Of a DNA stretch of 64,000 nt, positions 32,611 to 45,334 are shown in pieces. The notes below the pieces were generated by a model that worked only from the letters and a program-made list of their open reading frames with translations, was not told where the DNA came from and ran no database searches. The translations under genes and the position numbers were made by a program. Numbering within the stretch: the first letter of the stretch is position 1; each line of letters begins with the position of its first letter. This DNA comes from Molanna angustata (Eukaryota > Arthropoda > Insecta > Trichoptera > Molannidae), in the NCBI GenBank assembly GCA_963576475.1, contig OY754987.1, positions 6,252,536-6,316,535 on the forward strand, written 5' to 3'.

Positions 32611-33079
32611 AAAATCATCACTTAAAATAAATGTGAGTCAACAATCATTGTGTAAATAACCATTTGTCTAGAGCGAGGTTTCCGATCTTTTATACCTTTT
32701 CATGAAGCTACTGTATTCATTATCTCTTCCGCAATTGGTCTCAAGCTGGTATTACATTTCTCTCTGTGTTTGAGCTGAGGGTCATGATCCCCAAAAGATG
32801 TACCCAGTACAAAACTCCTTCAGACCTCTCTGTCTCCAAGGCTTATCGCATCTATAATAATTGGGTCAGTAGCATCATTGACCTGTTGGCTCACTCTCGA
32901 CTTCAAATACGGTCCCCAATTTCAATCATTTTTTTTGCTTAGAACCTACCTTTGTAAAGGAACAGAAGTAGGTATGTTTTAATTGTAATAGAAATAGATA
33001 AGTTGAATGCCCGAAGGCAACAGATAGGTAAATTTTAAGCAAAAATTCGAAGTAGGGATCAGATTTGAACGTCAGGAGT

Positions 33080-33230
33080 AATCCAGCTGGTCGATCCATT
33101 TCATCGGTGATCTCGCTATTGGAATTCTCCCCAGCATTACTGACCTCTCAAGGCTTTCGCTTTTAATCTTTGACACATGGCCAAAGAAACAGAGTATCCT
33201 TGCGTGATGGATAGTCTGGTATTGATGTGG
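33080..33230 (-). mobile_element. LINE C-terminal fragment
   Basis: The minus strand reads HHARILCFFGHVSKIKSESL, then ERSVMLGRIPIARSPMKW and IDQL, the tail motif (FGHV ... G..P..RW.DQ) of RTE-type LINEs. It is a different family from the LINE at 45352-48369. Confidence 0.6.
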
Positions 33231-33234
33231 AACT

Positions 33235-33975
33235 CTTGAAGTATGGGCACATTAAATTTGTTCTTCTCTCCGTCCATAATATGGGGAGTATCTTGATACT
33301 GCATAAGATTAAGATTACAAGTCTAATTTCCCACCGCGATAATTCCTATTTCATATGTCTTCTGGCATGTCAATTTCTCACCAATCACCAGCATACAATA
33401 TGTACTAATACGAGTAAATAATTTCTGTGGGTACCTAATTATTTGAATTTAGTATAGTCGTATTTCATATGAAATATATCTAAATTAGTCAGAGACATTT
33501 TGATTTTCGCAAATTATTCGGAATGGTTCTAATTCTGTAACCAATGGAGTAATTTCATGTTTGCAATATCAATTTTATTGTTATGGAATAGATGGGAAAT
33601 ACTCAAATGTGTTTACTATTACCTAATGTATTGCCATTTTGTTTTATATATTTATAGAGCATAAGTTCATAAGTATAAATAATACTACATGGAAATAATG
33701 AACAATGATTGACTTCACACGTTCTAATTTACTTACTTCCGATGGCCGTAAAACTCCGGTAGAACTTTATCCTAATGGGCAATGGTTTTCCAAGCCTTCC
33801 AGTCAACAGCAACGGACTCCCAGTCATCACAAACATTCACACATTCAGATCTCAGGTGATCAATCTTTGTTTGGTTTTCCTAGAGGTCTCTTGCCCGCGG
33901 GGTTATTTTTCAGGAGGCGTTTTGTAGTTCTCTCTTCTCCCGATCTGACAAGTCTAATCCAGGCTAATATTCTAG
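33235..33975. other. No gene recognised
   Basis: Mostly AT-rich. A short open stretch at 33705-34022 has no family motif and runs into the inverted repeat, so I do not call it. Confidence 0.35.
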
Positions 33976-33979
33976 ACCT

Positions 33980-34162
33980 GGGGGCAAGTCTGGTTCGACC
34001 GGCGAAATCAAAACCCCAGTGATTACCAATATCATGGATATAATTATCGTATGGAGTTCTATGACATCTAAAGATATTGTAGAACTCCATTTAATAATTA
34101 TATCCATGATATGGGTAATCACGAGGGTTTTGATTTTGCCGATTGAACCAGACTTGCCCCCC
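33980..34162. repeat. Inverted repeat, arms of about 80 bp
   Basis: 33980-34061 (GGGGCAAGTCTGGTTCGACC) pairs with 34082-34162 at about 90% by eye around a 20-bp centre. A core of ATATCATGGATATAATTAT is near-perfect. Confidence 0.8.
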
Positions 34163-34842
34163 AGGAGGGTTTTCATTTCGACGGTCAACCAGAATTTCCC
34201 CCCTGATCTTACTACTGCTCTGTCAATGCGCGAATTTCCTGATTTCATACGTGCGGTAAAATTGAGTTGTGCGAATGCATGAGTGAATTGTGAGTAGTGT
34301 GTGAATGAGACACCAGAGCGTGAAAGAGATGGATGAAGTTTATAAATAGCTCGCCAGTTGGTAGAGAAGAAGAGAAGGCATTCCGACACCAACACTATAG
34401 GTAGCAGACTAGTTATATTGTCATTCTCGTATATTACAAATGACATCCCAGAGGGAAACCGCCAGCAAAGAGTTGGCGAAATAGCTGAAGTTATCTGTTC
34501 CAGGAGAACTTTATGCCACAGATCCTTGGATCTAATACAAGAGGGAGAAGGTGATTGGGAGTAAAATATTTTTGATCTTGAACGTTGTATTATGTTGAAG
34601 TTTATATTCACAGTTTACATAGATAGACTGCACGACATTTGACCTGCAGTCGAAGTTTACGTTCAAAGACATTTCAAATAGATTTGCATAGTATTTTCCT
34701 TATTTAATATAAACAAATTATATTACAGATAATATTATATTGATTATATCGACGGTTAAAAGGCCGTTCGACTTAAGAGGGAATAACGCTAATTCTAGTA
34801 ACCGAAAACATGATGATATATTAAAAGCGCCTAATACAGAAA

Positions 34843-35010
34843 CCATAGAAGTCGCCCTAGTGACAGTTATATGGACCAGGTGATAAGTGATGTGCGCTGT
34901 AGCAGCTACCAAGAGACGAAGAGTCTGTGGGACAACAGATATGAGGAACTATGGAGTGCTTGGTGCAAAATAATACTAGGATTGTGACTATGAAGAAAGA
35001 ATACTATAAA
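34843..35010 (+). mobile_element. LINE tail copy
   Basis: Fourth copy of the tail at 31013-31530 (GTGACAGTTATATGGACCAG, then AGCAGCTACCAAGAGACGAA). It is preceded at 34755-34830 by a dispersed repeat seen inverted at 56900-56970. Confidence 0.7.
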
Positions 35011-35109
35011 GTTACGTGTTAGTAAGGGTAGTGATTTAAATAATCGGAAACCCAAAATCTGTTAATCTAATACATTTTTTAATGCATAAACGCAAACATT
35101 GGATTTTTT

Positions 35110-36710
35110 TCCGGTCAGTGGGCCGGTTGTGGCCATTGGGCCGGTTCTGGCCATTTTCAACTTTACAAGTCGAAATATAAGCTAAATAAAATCGAATCTT
35201 TTTTTACTCTATGACAAAATGCATATTTGTCAATGGTCTTCGTTGACAAGTGACACAATAAATCTTATTGTTAACAGTTTATGTTTGGTTGATGCGAATA
35301 AGTGTTGCAGAAATTTTTATTGAGATTGTTATCCAAAACCTAAAGGAACCCACTATAAGTAATCTTAATATATATTTGTAATCCTTTTGATGTTTTATTT
35401 GAAAACAAGTTGTACCCATTATAAAAGGGTATGGTAATATGTTTTTGAGGTGATTTTTAGCAAATTGGTTGTTTAAACATGATTTTTCGATGTGGCCATT
35501 ACTGACACAAGAATTTATACAAATGTATGGGTTGTGGCCACGTTGGTGGCCACAAGTAGCTCCCATACAGTACTAGTTATGGCCATTAGCTAAAAAAAAT
35601 GTACATATCCGCTAATTTTGATATTTTAACTTAATAAATTATTATGTTTCTTCTTCAGAACTGTGAAAATGACTCCGGCAAATAAGATGAAAGATGCTAT
35701 TAAGTACTCAAAACGCAAACTTTTTTGTTATTCACCATCGAAAGTGATTTTGGCACTCGAAGCTATAAAAGGAGGTATCTACTGCTAGTAAAAACTACAA
35801 AATCCCCCGTAGTACTTTGCGTAGCAAAATATGTGGACGTGCACCAGCGGCCTCAGGTCACGTAGGACCACAAGCTGTACTTGGTATAGAAATAGAGATG
35901 TCACTAGTCAGGTGGATTAAATATTGTGCTCGGGCAGGTTTCCCAATTAACAGGGAATGTTTATTAGATTCCGTAAAGAAGATTGTTGTTACTGGCAACA
36001 TCAATACTCCTTTCATCAATAATCGCCCTGGGAGGACATGATTTGAGTCATTTATGACGAGACATCCTGATTTAAGCAAAAAACATGCAGAGTAAATAAA
36101 CAAGGCACGGGCATTGATAACCGAAGAAAAAAATCAGAAACTGGTTTGAAGAAGTCATTAGTTTGTTAGGACCTGATGGATGTAAGATTTTTGAAGATCC
36201 TGCTCGAGTATGGAACTGCAATGAAACTTCATTCTTCTTAGCCCCCAAAGGTGGACTTGTCTTAGCGACGAAAGGCGAACATGTTTACGACACTTCAAAA
36301 AACAGTGATAAAGAAAATATCACTAGGTATTCTGTTTACAGTAAATGCTCTTGGAGAACTAGCTCCACCTCTGACACTTTACAAATACAAAAGAATAAAT
36401 TCAGATGTAGTTCAAAATGCACCTAATCGTTTGTCTATAAATTGGTAAGAAAGACAAAGGGTGGATGACTGCTGAATCTTTCTATGAATTTATTCATAGA
36501 AAGGTCTAAATTTGCGCTAAATCTTATTTTTTTATAAGTTTATTGTATAACTTGAATAATAAACATCGATTTATAATCATTACTGTATTTAATTTAGATA
36601 AAAAATGTAAGTTCCCTACATAGATTCATGTGGCCAAAACCGGCACGCGGGTGTGGCCAGAACTGATTAAATTGTGGCCACAACTAATGCATGGGTCCAG
36701 TTCAATGAAA
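35110..36710 (+). mobile_element. Decayed pogo-like transposon
   Basis: Multiple subterminal GGCCGGTT(C/G)TGGCCA motifs at 35116-35150 and inverse TGGCCACAACT / GTGGCCAAAACCGGC motifs at 36628-36690 mark both ends of an element of about 1.6 kb. Exact termini are unclear. It contains a broken transposase gene. Confidence 0.65.
35670..36520 (+). pseudogene. Pogo/Tigger-type transposase pseudogene
   Basis: Pieces in several frames: the N-terminal MTPANKMKDAIKYSKRKL region; a CENP-B-type domain (QAVLGIEIEMSLVRWIKYCA, then RAGFPINRECLLDSVKKI); and the start of the catalytic core (FEDPARVWNCNETSFFLAPK, then NSDKENITRYSVYS). Frameshifts and stops separate the pieces, and the gene ends after FYEFIHRK before the second and third catalytic residues. 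The usual catalytic Asp in WNCDET is Asn here. It is clearly dead and of a different lineage from the intact transposase at 7316-9454. Confidence 0.8.
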
Positions 36711-36985
36711 AAAATTATTTAAAAAATAATTAAAGAACTGATCCTATACTTATTTACATATATTAAAGATAGGTATTTTTCTTGTACATTAATGTTGGAA
36801 AAATTATAATTTACATTTATGTGTAAGTTTGGTGCTCATTCGATATACATACACATTGGTACAAGTAGGTAAACAAGCCAAAAATTAAATAATATTTCTG
36901 GCGCAGTTCAGGGGTGACATCTGTGCGAACACCGTCACCTCATTTATAAGGATTGTTGCTTTCATTGTTTACAAATAAACTTATT

Positions 36986-37262
36986 TCTCAATAGATGGCG
37001 TTACAAAAAATGGTTTCTTCGTTACCTCATAGATGGCAATAGTATAATTTCGTATTATTCAGGTGAAATGTTTACACATTATTCAAATATATAGAACTTT
37101 CAAAAATTACATTGATAAGGGAACTCAATAAAGGCATAATTGGTGAACGTTGCGCAAGCGCATAAAGTGATAACGTAAATCATCCGATGACAGGTCGTAA
37201 GCCCTGTAGGTGCCTGAGTTCCTGGTTCTTCTATGATATCCCAACTTCGTTCTCTATTGAGA
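36986..37262 (+). mobile_element. MITE with TCTCAATAGA ends
   Basis: 277 bp with inverted ends TCTCAATAGA / TCTATTGAGA. The internal landmark GATGACAGGTCGTAAGCCC is shared with 53852-54149, 40050-40200 and 19533-19612. Noncoding. Confidence 0.7.
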
Positions 37263-37269
37263 TGTTATT

Positions 37270-37860
37270 GTCAATAAAAATATCAAAATTTGTTGTATTT
37301 TTTGCATTTCAAGAACAAATCTGATTTGATATGAAAAAAGCTATCGGTCATTCACTTTGATTTATTATATACAAATTATTTATTTTTCTACGATATAATA
37401 GTTATGAAGTACTTGAAAAAATGCTGTAAAAAAGATTATTTTCAATAATTGTTATAGGGAAATTAATGCTGAATTTTAAAATTCTGTGACGAGCATTCAC
37501 TAGAGAAATTTTGAAAATATTGATTAAATTTTTTTAGAAACACACTGTTGCAAATGTCTATTTATTGATTTATTAGTTTCCTTCAATTTATATTGAAAAG
37601 TTCACTTTAAAGATGGTTAATAATAATGGTCTTGTTAAAATTTGTAAATATATTGTCATGTGTCATTTGACAGATGCAGAGGAAAGGTAAAGGTAAGGTA
37701 TCCAGTGCGTAAATGATAAGAAATGTTTTAAATAATTAGACCTTTATTTTTGTGTTACTTTACGTCAAGGAACAATTGCTTAAAATTTCCTAAAAAAATA
37801 TTTAGTAATACCAGCCATAATATCTAACCTACATAAGAAGGACATAAAGAGGTAATGCAA
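37270..37860. other. No gene recognised
   Basis: AT-rich sequence with no open frame above about 40 codons and no matched repeat. Confidence 0.4.
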
Positions 37861-38880
37861 GATGAAGAAGAGTATTATAAGTAAAATGAAAGTGAATTCC
37901 TTGAGTTGGTTTGGACATATTGAAAGAATGATGGCCAGTTTCATAAAAATTAAAGGAGACTTAATGTCGACTTTAAAATAAATTGCGTTTCATAACAACA
38001 AAATGTCACTTAAAGTTCCCTTTAATTTAAAGTCCAGTGTCTTCGTACTTTAGTCACTAAAGTCTTCTTTAAGAGCAGTTAATTTTTTTGCCACCAGAGT
38101 GTGCTGCAATATGACATAATGTTCAAGTCAGTTCTTGTTGATGTCAATATTGTCAATTGAATGTTGACGATCATGTGCATATTACTTACTAATATGCAAT
38201 AGTTTTGTTATTATTTAAACATTTTTTTATAAATGCTATAAAAAAATATGTTTTCAAAATGAGCTAATTAGAAGATGCATACTGTGATACAGCAGTGAAA
38301 AGTAGAATTCAGCAGTAAAAGAATTTTTTGATAGATTTTGTTCCATAAACATGTCCTATACATCAATGATCAATTCAATGACAGAAATAACATATTATAT
38401 GGTAGTAAAAAGAAAGATTTACCTATGCTATGAGCTATGTTTCCATAGATTTTGATAGCAATATTGCCAACTTTCAGGTATTTTGGTGACATTTCTGCCT
38501 TTTACTAAAGTACGCGGCATTATTATTTATGAAACGCAACGACTTAAAGGCGACTTTAAATTTTTAAAGAACCTTTAACTAAAGGGTCCTTTTGCTGCTT
38601 TTTATGAAACTGGCTGTGAATGAGAACGACTGACCAAAAAAATATACATGGGTGTAAGATATGGAGTGAATAGCGGGGGTCGCCCCAGAAAGGGATGGCA
38701 TGACCATGTGAATGATATTTTGAAAGAAGGAAATATAAGAAGCTTGAATAATTGACGAGGATGTATGATGGATGTAAAGGAAACTAGGAATGTGTGCAAA
38801 AATAGAGGAGTAAGGCGCTCGGTTCTCTCTGCTAACCCCGTAAGGGATATGGCGTGATGGTATGTATGTATGTAATATCT
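37861..38880 (+). mobile_element. RTE-like LINE tail split by a MITE
   Basis: 37861-37931 encodes KMKVNSLSWFGHIERM. The next codons resume at 38617 (ERLTKKIYMG-like, then RGRPRKGWHDHVNDIL-like). It ends in GCGTGATGGTATGTATGTAT at 38850-38872. Removing 37932-38616 plus one TGA restores the LINE sequence, so the insertion is younger than the LINE. Confidence 0.88.
37932..38616. mobile_element. MITE, 3-bp target duplication (TGA), inside LINE
   Basis: 685 bp with inverted ends (T/C)(G/A)GCCAGTTTCATAAAA and flanking TGA duplication (37929-37931, 38617-38619). The ends continue as longer degenerate inverted repeats with TTTAAAGTCG. The 3-bp duplication suggests a PIF/Harbinger-type origin. No coding. 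Confidence 0.85.
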
Positions 38881-38951
38881 AACCTCACTAGGAATGTGCC
38901 AGGTGCCTATTCCAAGGGTTTAAGGTTTCACAGAATGTGATATATCATTTA

Positions 38952-39665
38952 TAGCCAGTTTCATAAAAATTAAAGGAGACTTACCTAATGTCGACTTTAA
39001 AATAAATTGCATTTCATAACAACAAAATGTCACTTAAAGTTCACTTTAATTTAAAGTCCAGTGTCTTCGTACTTTAGTCACTAAAGTCTTCTTTAAGAGC
39101 AGTTCATTTTTTTGCCACCAGAGTGTGCTGCAATATGACATAATGTTCAAGTCAGTTCTTGTTGATGTCAATATTGTCAATTGAATGTTGACGATCATGC
39201 GCATATTACTTACTAATATTCGATAGTTTTGTTATTATTTAAACATTTTTTTATAAATAATATAAAAAAATATGTTTTCAAAATGAGCTAATTAGAAGAT
39301 GCGTACTGTGATACAGCAGTGAAAAGTATATACGAAAAAAATCGACCACATGGAAAAGTAGAATTAAGGAGATTTTTTTGATAGATTTTGTTTCATAAAC
39401 ATGTCCTATACATCAATGATCAATTCAATGACAGAAATAACATATTATATGGTAGTAAACAGAAAGATTTACCTATGCTATGAGCTATGTTTCCATAGAT
39501 TTTGATAGCAATATTGCCAACTTTCAGGTATTTTGGTGACATTTCTGCCTTTTACTAAAGTACACGGCATTATTATTTATGAAACGCAACGACTTAAAGG
39601 CGACTTTAAATTTTTAAAGCACTTTTACTAAAGGGTCCTTTTGCTGCTTTTTATGAAACTGGCTG
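38952..39665. mobile_element. Second copy of the GCCAGTTTCAT MITE (TTA duplication)
   Basis: 714 bp, same orientation and about 95% like the copy at 37932-38616 by eye. It is flanked by TTA (38949-38951, 39666-39668), the canonical PIF/Harbinger target. A small internal insertion (near TATATACGAAAAAAATCG, about 39327) explains part of the extra length. Confidence 0.85.
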
Positions 39666-40049
39666 TTAATGTTTATAATATATTTATGTAGTTACCTACT
39701 ACCATGTATACATATATAAAACAAAATGGCGACATGTTTTTAGTAAACACAGCAGTAGGTTATTTCCCACATATTCAGCAATAATAATATTGATATCGCA
39801 TTATTAAATTCCTCAGTTGGAAATAACAAGTTTACCGATGAGTTTGCAAAAATTATAACAGATTATAAACCGATTTAGATGTGTTGCACATATGTAAATA
39901 TTTAATGAAATCAAATAAATATGTGTGCTAAAATTTCATCATTTTTATTCACAATAGTAATATTAGTGCAAAATGTATGCTAATGAGACATGGACATGGC
40001 AGAAGACACGGTACAAATTACGCGGTGGTCTCCAAGACGAATGTGTGCT

Positions 40050-40200
40050 AAAATAAGCCACCTTCAAGTCAAGAAATCAAGTCACCTACGGGGCTTACGA
40101 CCTGTCACCGGCTGGTTTACGCGATCACTTTATGCGCTTGCGAAACGTTCACCAATTATGCCTATTTATTGAGTACCCTATCAATCGAGTTTTGGAATGT
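40050..40200 (-). mobile_element. Fragment of the TCTCAATAGA MITE family
   Basis: Contains GGGGCTTACGACCTGTCACC and GCGCTTGCGAAACGTTCACC, inverse to the copy at 36986-37262. One end is lost. Confidence 0.65.
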
Positions 40201-40394
40201 TATTTATTTATTTATTTATAAACGGCATAAAATGCCTTTTACATACATAGATATAAAAAACAACAATGTTCCAAATATAATACATAATATGTTACTTATT
40301 ATATATAGAAATTTCAAAACGCATAATTTGGTGTTTTTTAACCCTTTCTTAACCGAATTCTTCTTCTTCTTCTTTGGCTGGTCCTCTTCCCAGT

Positions 40395-42220
<1,826 letters not shown>

Positions 42221-42544
42221 TATAACCGAATTAACCGACATTTCTTAACCGAATTATGAAAGCATTATGAAAATAAATATGTTTCATAAAAAAATGGGCA
42301 AAATATGTGATTATAAAGAGATTTTGATAATTTTTCCTATTATGATTTTAACGATTCCAATAAATTGTCATCATTCATATATAAAACTATATAATATATG
42401 TACTTTTCATAAAATAAAAAAAACTTTCATTTTTAATTATTATTGGAGATTGAAGGAAATATAATTAGAAAATTAAAAAAATATATAGCATGTTAGAAAA
42501 CAAAAAAAAAACTCACATTCATTAAATTTTTTGTTTTTCTTGTT

Positions 42545-43101
42545 TAAAATCATTATGCATTGCGTGGACAGCCCTGAAATACTGATGCGCATCAACTTTC
42601 ATGTACCGCGTGTGGGTACTCGCGATACAAACCAATTTTATTGTGACAATTCCCGCACACTAGCGCATCACAATTCTGCACTGAACATAATTCAGAGGTT
42701 GAGCAATGAATATGCTAGTCATATTGATCTGTTTATAGGCAATATAAATAATCACAGAAATACCCTACGGGTTAAATTCCACTGATCGTGTTTAATTTTA
42801 TTCTTCATTATTCATACCTGCTTTACCTATATTGTTTATTTGTTCATTTTATACCTACTTTCATTTGTTTTCTCTTTATTTTTTGGTTAAATTTTATTTG
42901 TATGTATTTTTATATGTATTTTTTATAAGTTTTTCTTTGTATTGATTTCTTCTTGCTTTATTTTCATGGTTTATTGATTGGATATGTTTGTTTTTTTTAT
43001 ATATACATTATCACACATTATGTACTATATTTTGTATCTTTTGAATTATTCTTGTAACTGGCAAACGCCGTTAATAAAATAAATAAATAAATAAATAAAT
43101 T
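42545..43101 (+). mobile_element. LINE 3' end with (TAAA)n tail
   Basis: Reads CVDSPEILMRINFHVPRVGT, then NQFYCDNSRTLAHHNSALNI, stopping at 42785. This is the short C-terminal tail (CVDSPELL..NF.VPR) of CR1/Jockey-type LINEs. A T-rich 3' UTR ends in AATAAATAAATAAATAAAT. Confidence 0.75.
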
Positions 43102-43104
43102 TTG

Positions 43105-43731
43105 AATAACCGTGTTTAGCAAGAAAAGCACATTTCGCAATAACCGAGTTTTCAACTGTATGTACAATAACCGAGTACAGAAGTTTCCGTCATTCTCAGT
43201 ATTGTAAGCGATCAAAAATATTGTGATTAATAATTTAGAAGAGAAATAACACAGCTGATAACAATTTTCATTGAGATATACGTAAAATACATTAATCATT
43301 CCAATTGGAATCATAGGTTAATAAAGGGTTAAATACTTTACGAACGATACAAGTTTCCAGAAAATACCGACAAAGCAACAAACTAAATTTGCGCTCTGCG
43401 CAGCCTAGGTGATTTCTCGAGTTATTTGCTGATAACTATATACCACACGACGGAGGATTTCTAATATTAGACGTACCTACTCGTAAAACGAAGAGATATT
43501 GCATACTTATTACATTATACATGCGTGATAATATATGCTAGAACATGACAGGAAATTTTCACAAAATACTAAAATGAGTTTCTACTTTTTAAGGTCATAA
43601 AATATGATTCACTGCCATTTTGTCGTAATACACAAACAAAATGTTGTAACTCATTACTTACAAGATGGCTCAGTCCAATACGAAACTGTATCGTCCTTCG
43701 TTCGTACTTACGTAATTAGGTATACATATAT
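43105..43731. other. No gene recognised
   Basis: AT-rich. Only a short patch (43384-43430) repeats 31945-31995. Confidence 0.4.
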
Positions 43732-43735
43732 TTAA

Positions 43736-45143
43736 TGATAGAACGCCCATACCCGCGTCCTTCCGGAAGGAGCTTCCAGAAGGACGTTCCGAGATTAAGG
43801 CCCTACTATACCCTGGATATACGGATATACGCAAAAATGCACACTAAATTAGCTTCTAATGTATGAAACACGAGAAAATATTGTATATCACCTGATATGT
43901 GATATACAACATTTTATCGTGCGAAAATGGTAAAATTTAGAGGTTTTTTTTAAATAGCAAGAAGAGTCATTGAAATTTTATAATAATAAAAAATTCAGCC
44001 GGTAGATTTTCATATTCTCTATCGAATAAAGTAAAAATATACTTCATAGGCCTTGTAGTTTTTTAGTTACTTACAGTAAAAAAATAAAAAAGGGTTTTAC
44101 TAAAACTAATTTTACAAGAAAAGTATTAAACAAATTCAAAATTCAAAAAAATCATGCAATAGATTAAAGATGTACATACAAACTGTTCCTTATTTCAAAG
44201 ACGTATCTTTTGAGGGTATTAGGGAAATTATTTTCAAAATATAATGTATAGCCTACTATAGCCTCTTAAGTAGTTCTACCAGCACTACTCATTTTATGAA
44301 ATGATTTGTATGAAAAAAAGAGGTAGTCCTTCTGGCAGTACCTGAACTACCATGTGAACCGAAATTATCAGTGGCAAGTAACATTTTATTATAGGTATGC
44401 GTTAAAATAAAATAAAACAAAATATACAATGAAATAATAGGTTCATATTTATTGTTGGTTTTATAAAGAGGTATTTAAAATAAAATAAAACAGAATATAC
44501 AATGAAATGGGTAAGTAAGTACATATTAATTGTTGTTGTTTCATTAAAAGAGGCATTTAAAATAAAATAAAACAACATACGCGATAAAAAATTGGTAGGT
44601 AGGTACTTACATATTAATTGTTGTTTTTTTTATAAAAAGAGGTATTGTAAAATAAAACAAAATATGTAATGACAAAACATATTCATCCTTGTTTTTTAAA
44701 ATAGAAAAATAATTAAACTGGGATCCCATGCTGAATATAGTATGAGAATTTGCATCGTTATAAGAATTACTAATTAAAATTTCTATAGGCACGCTTGAAA
44801 CTTTTTTCAATTTATTTTCTATCTTTCTTACTATTCCTCAAAAATTACAGTTTGCATAACCTTCACCAAAATGTGTACGACTCCACATGTTTTCGCCATT
44901 TTTTTCGTCAAAATACGTAGCTAATGTGCGCACGCGGTCCTCACGTCTTATATTCGTAACTATATCGGCTAGACTTAACGTAGAGACAAGATTCAAAAGC
45001 TCGCAAAACGAGAAAGAAATTCTCTATGTGGTCGTCAAAATTATATCTTTCTAGCAGTGCTACAAATCCTCATATAATAAGAAAATGTGCGTCCTACTGG
45101 AAGGACGCAAAGTCCTGCCGGTAGGACTCTGGACGTTCTATCA
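43736..45143. mobile_element. TTAA-flanked nonautonomous DNA element
   Basis: 1408 bp with inverted ends TGATAGAACG(C/T)CCA directly inside TTAA duplications (43732-43735 and 45144-45147). Subterminal palindromes GTCCTTCCGGAAGGA and TCCTGCCGGTAGGA lie near the two ends. Inside are four imperfect units of about 73-85 bp (44402-44660, AAAATAAAATAAAAC). TTAA targets are typical of piggyBac and Kolobok elements. No transposase is present. Confidence 0.75.
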
Positions 45144-45334
45144 TTAAAAGGGAAGAATGTAACTTTTATGTACGTTCTTAGCTTACCTTAATCTTAAAAA
45201 TGTATAAATCAGTACTCAATCATAATCCAATATTAATCTTTCTCTACATTTTATCGTGAAAATTTGTTGATATCTACGTTTAGTACGAAATTGTCAAGAA
45301 TTGTTGTGTAAATTTATACTATTGTTAAATTAAT

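Noticed and set aside
33964..34611. 215-codon minus-strand frame
   Set aside because: It spans an inverted repeat and shows no recognisable domain; overlapping frames on the other strand are equally long, as expected of mirrored DNA.
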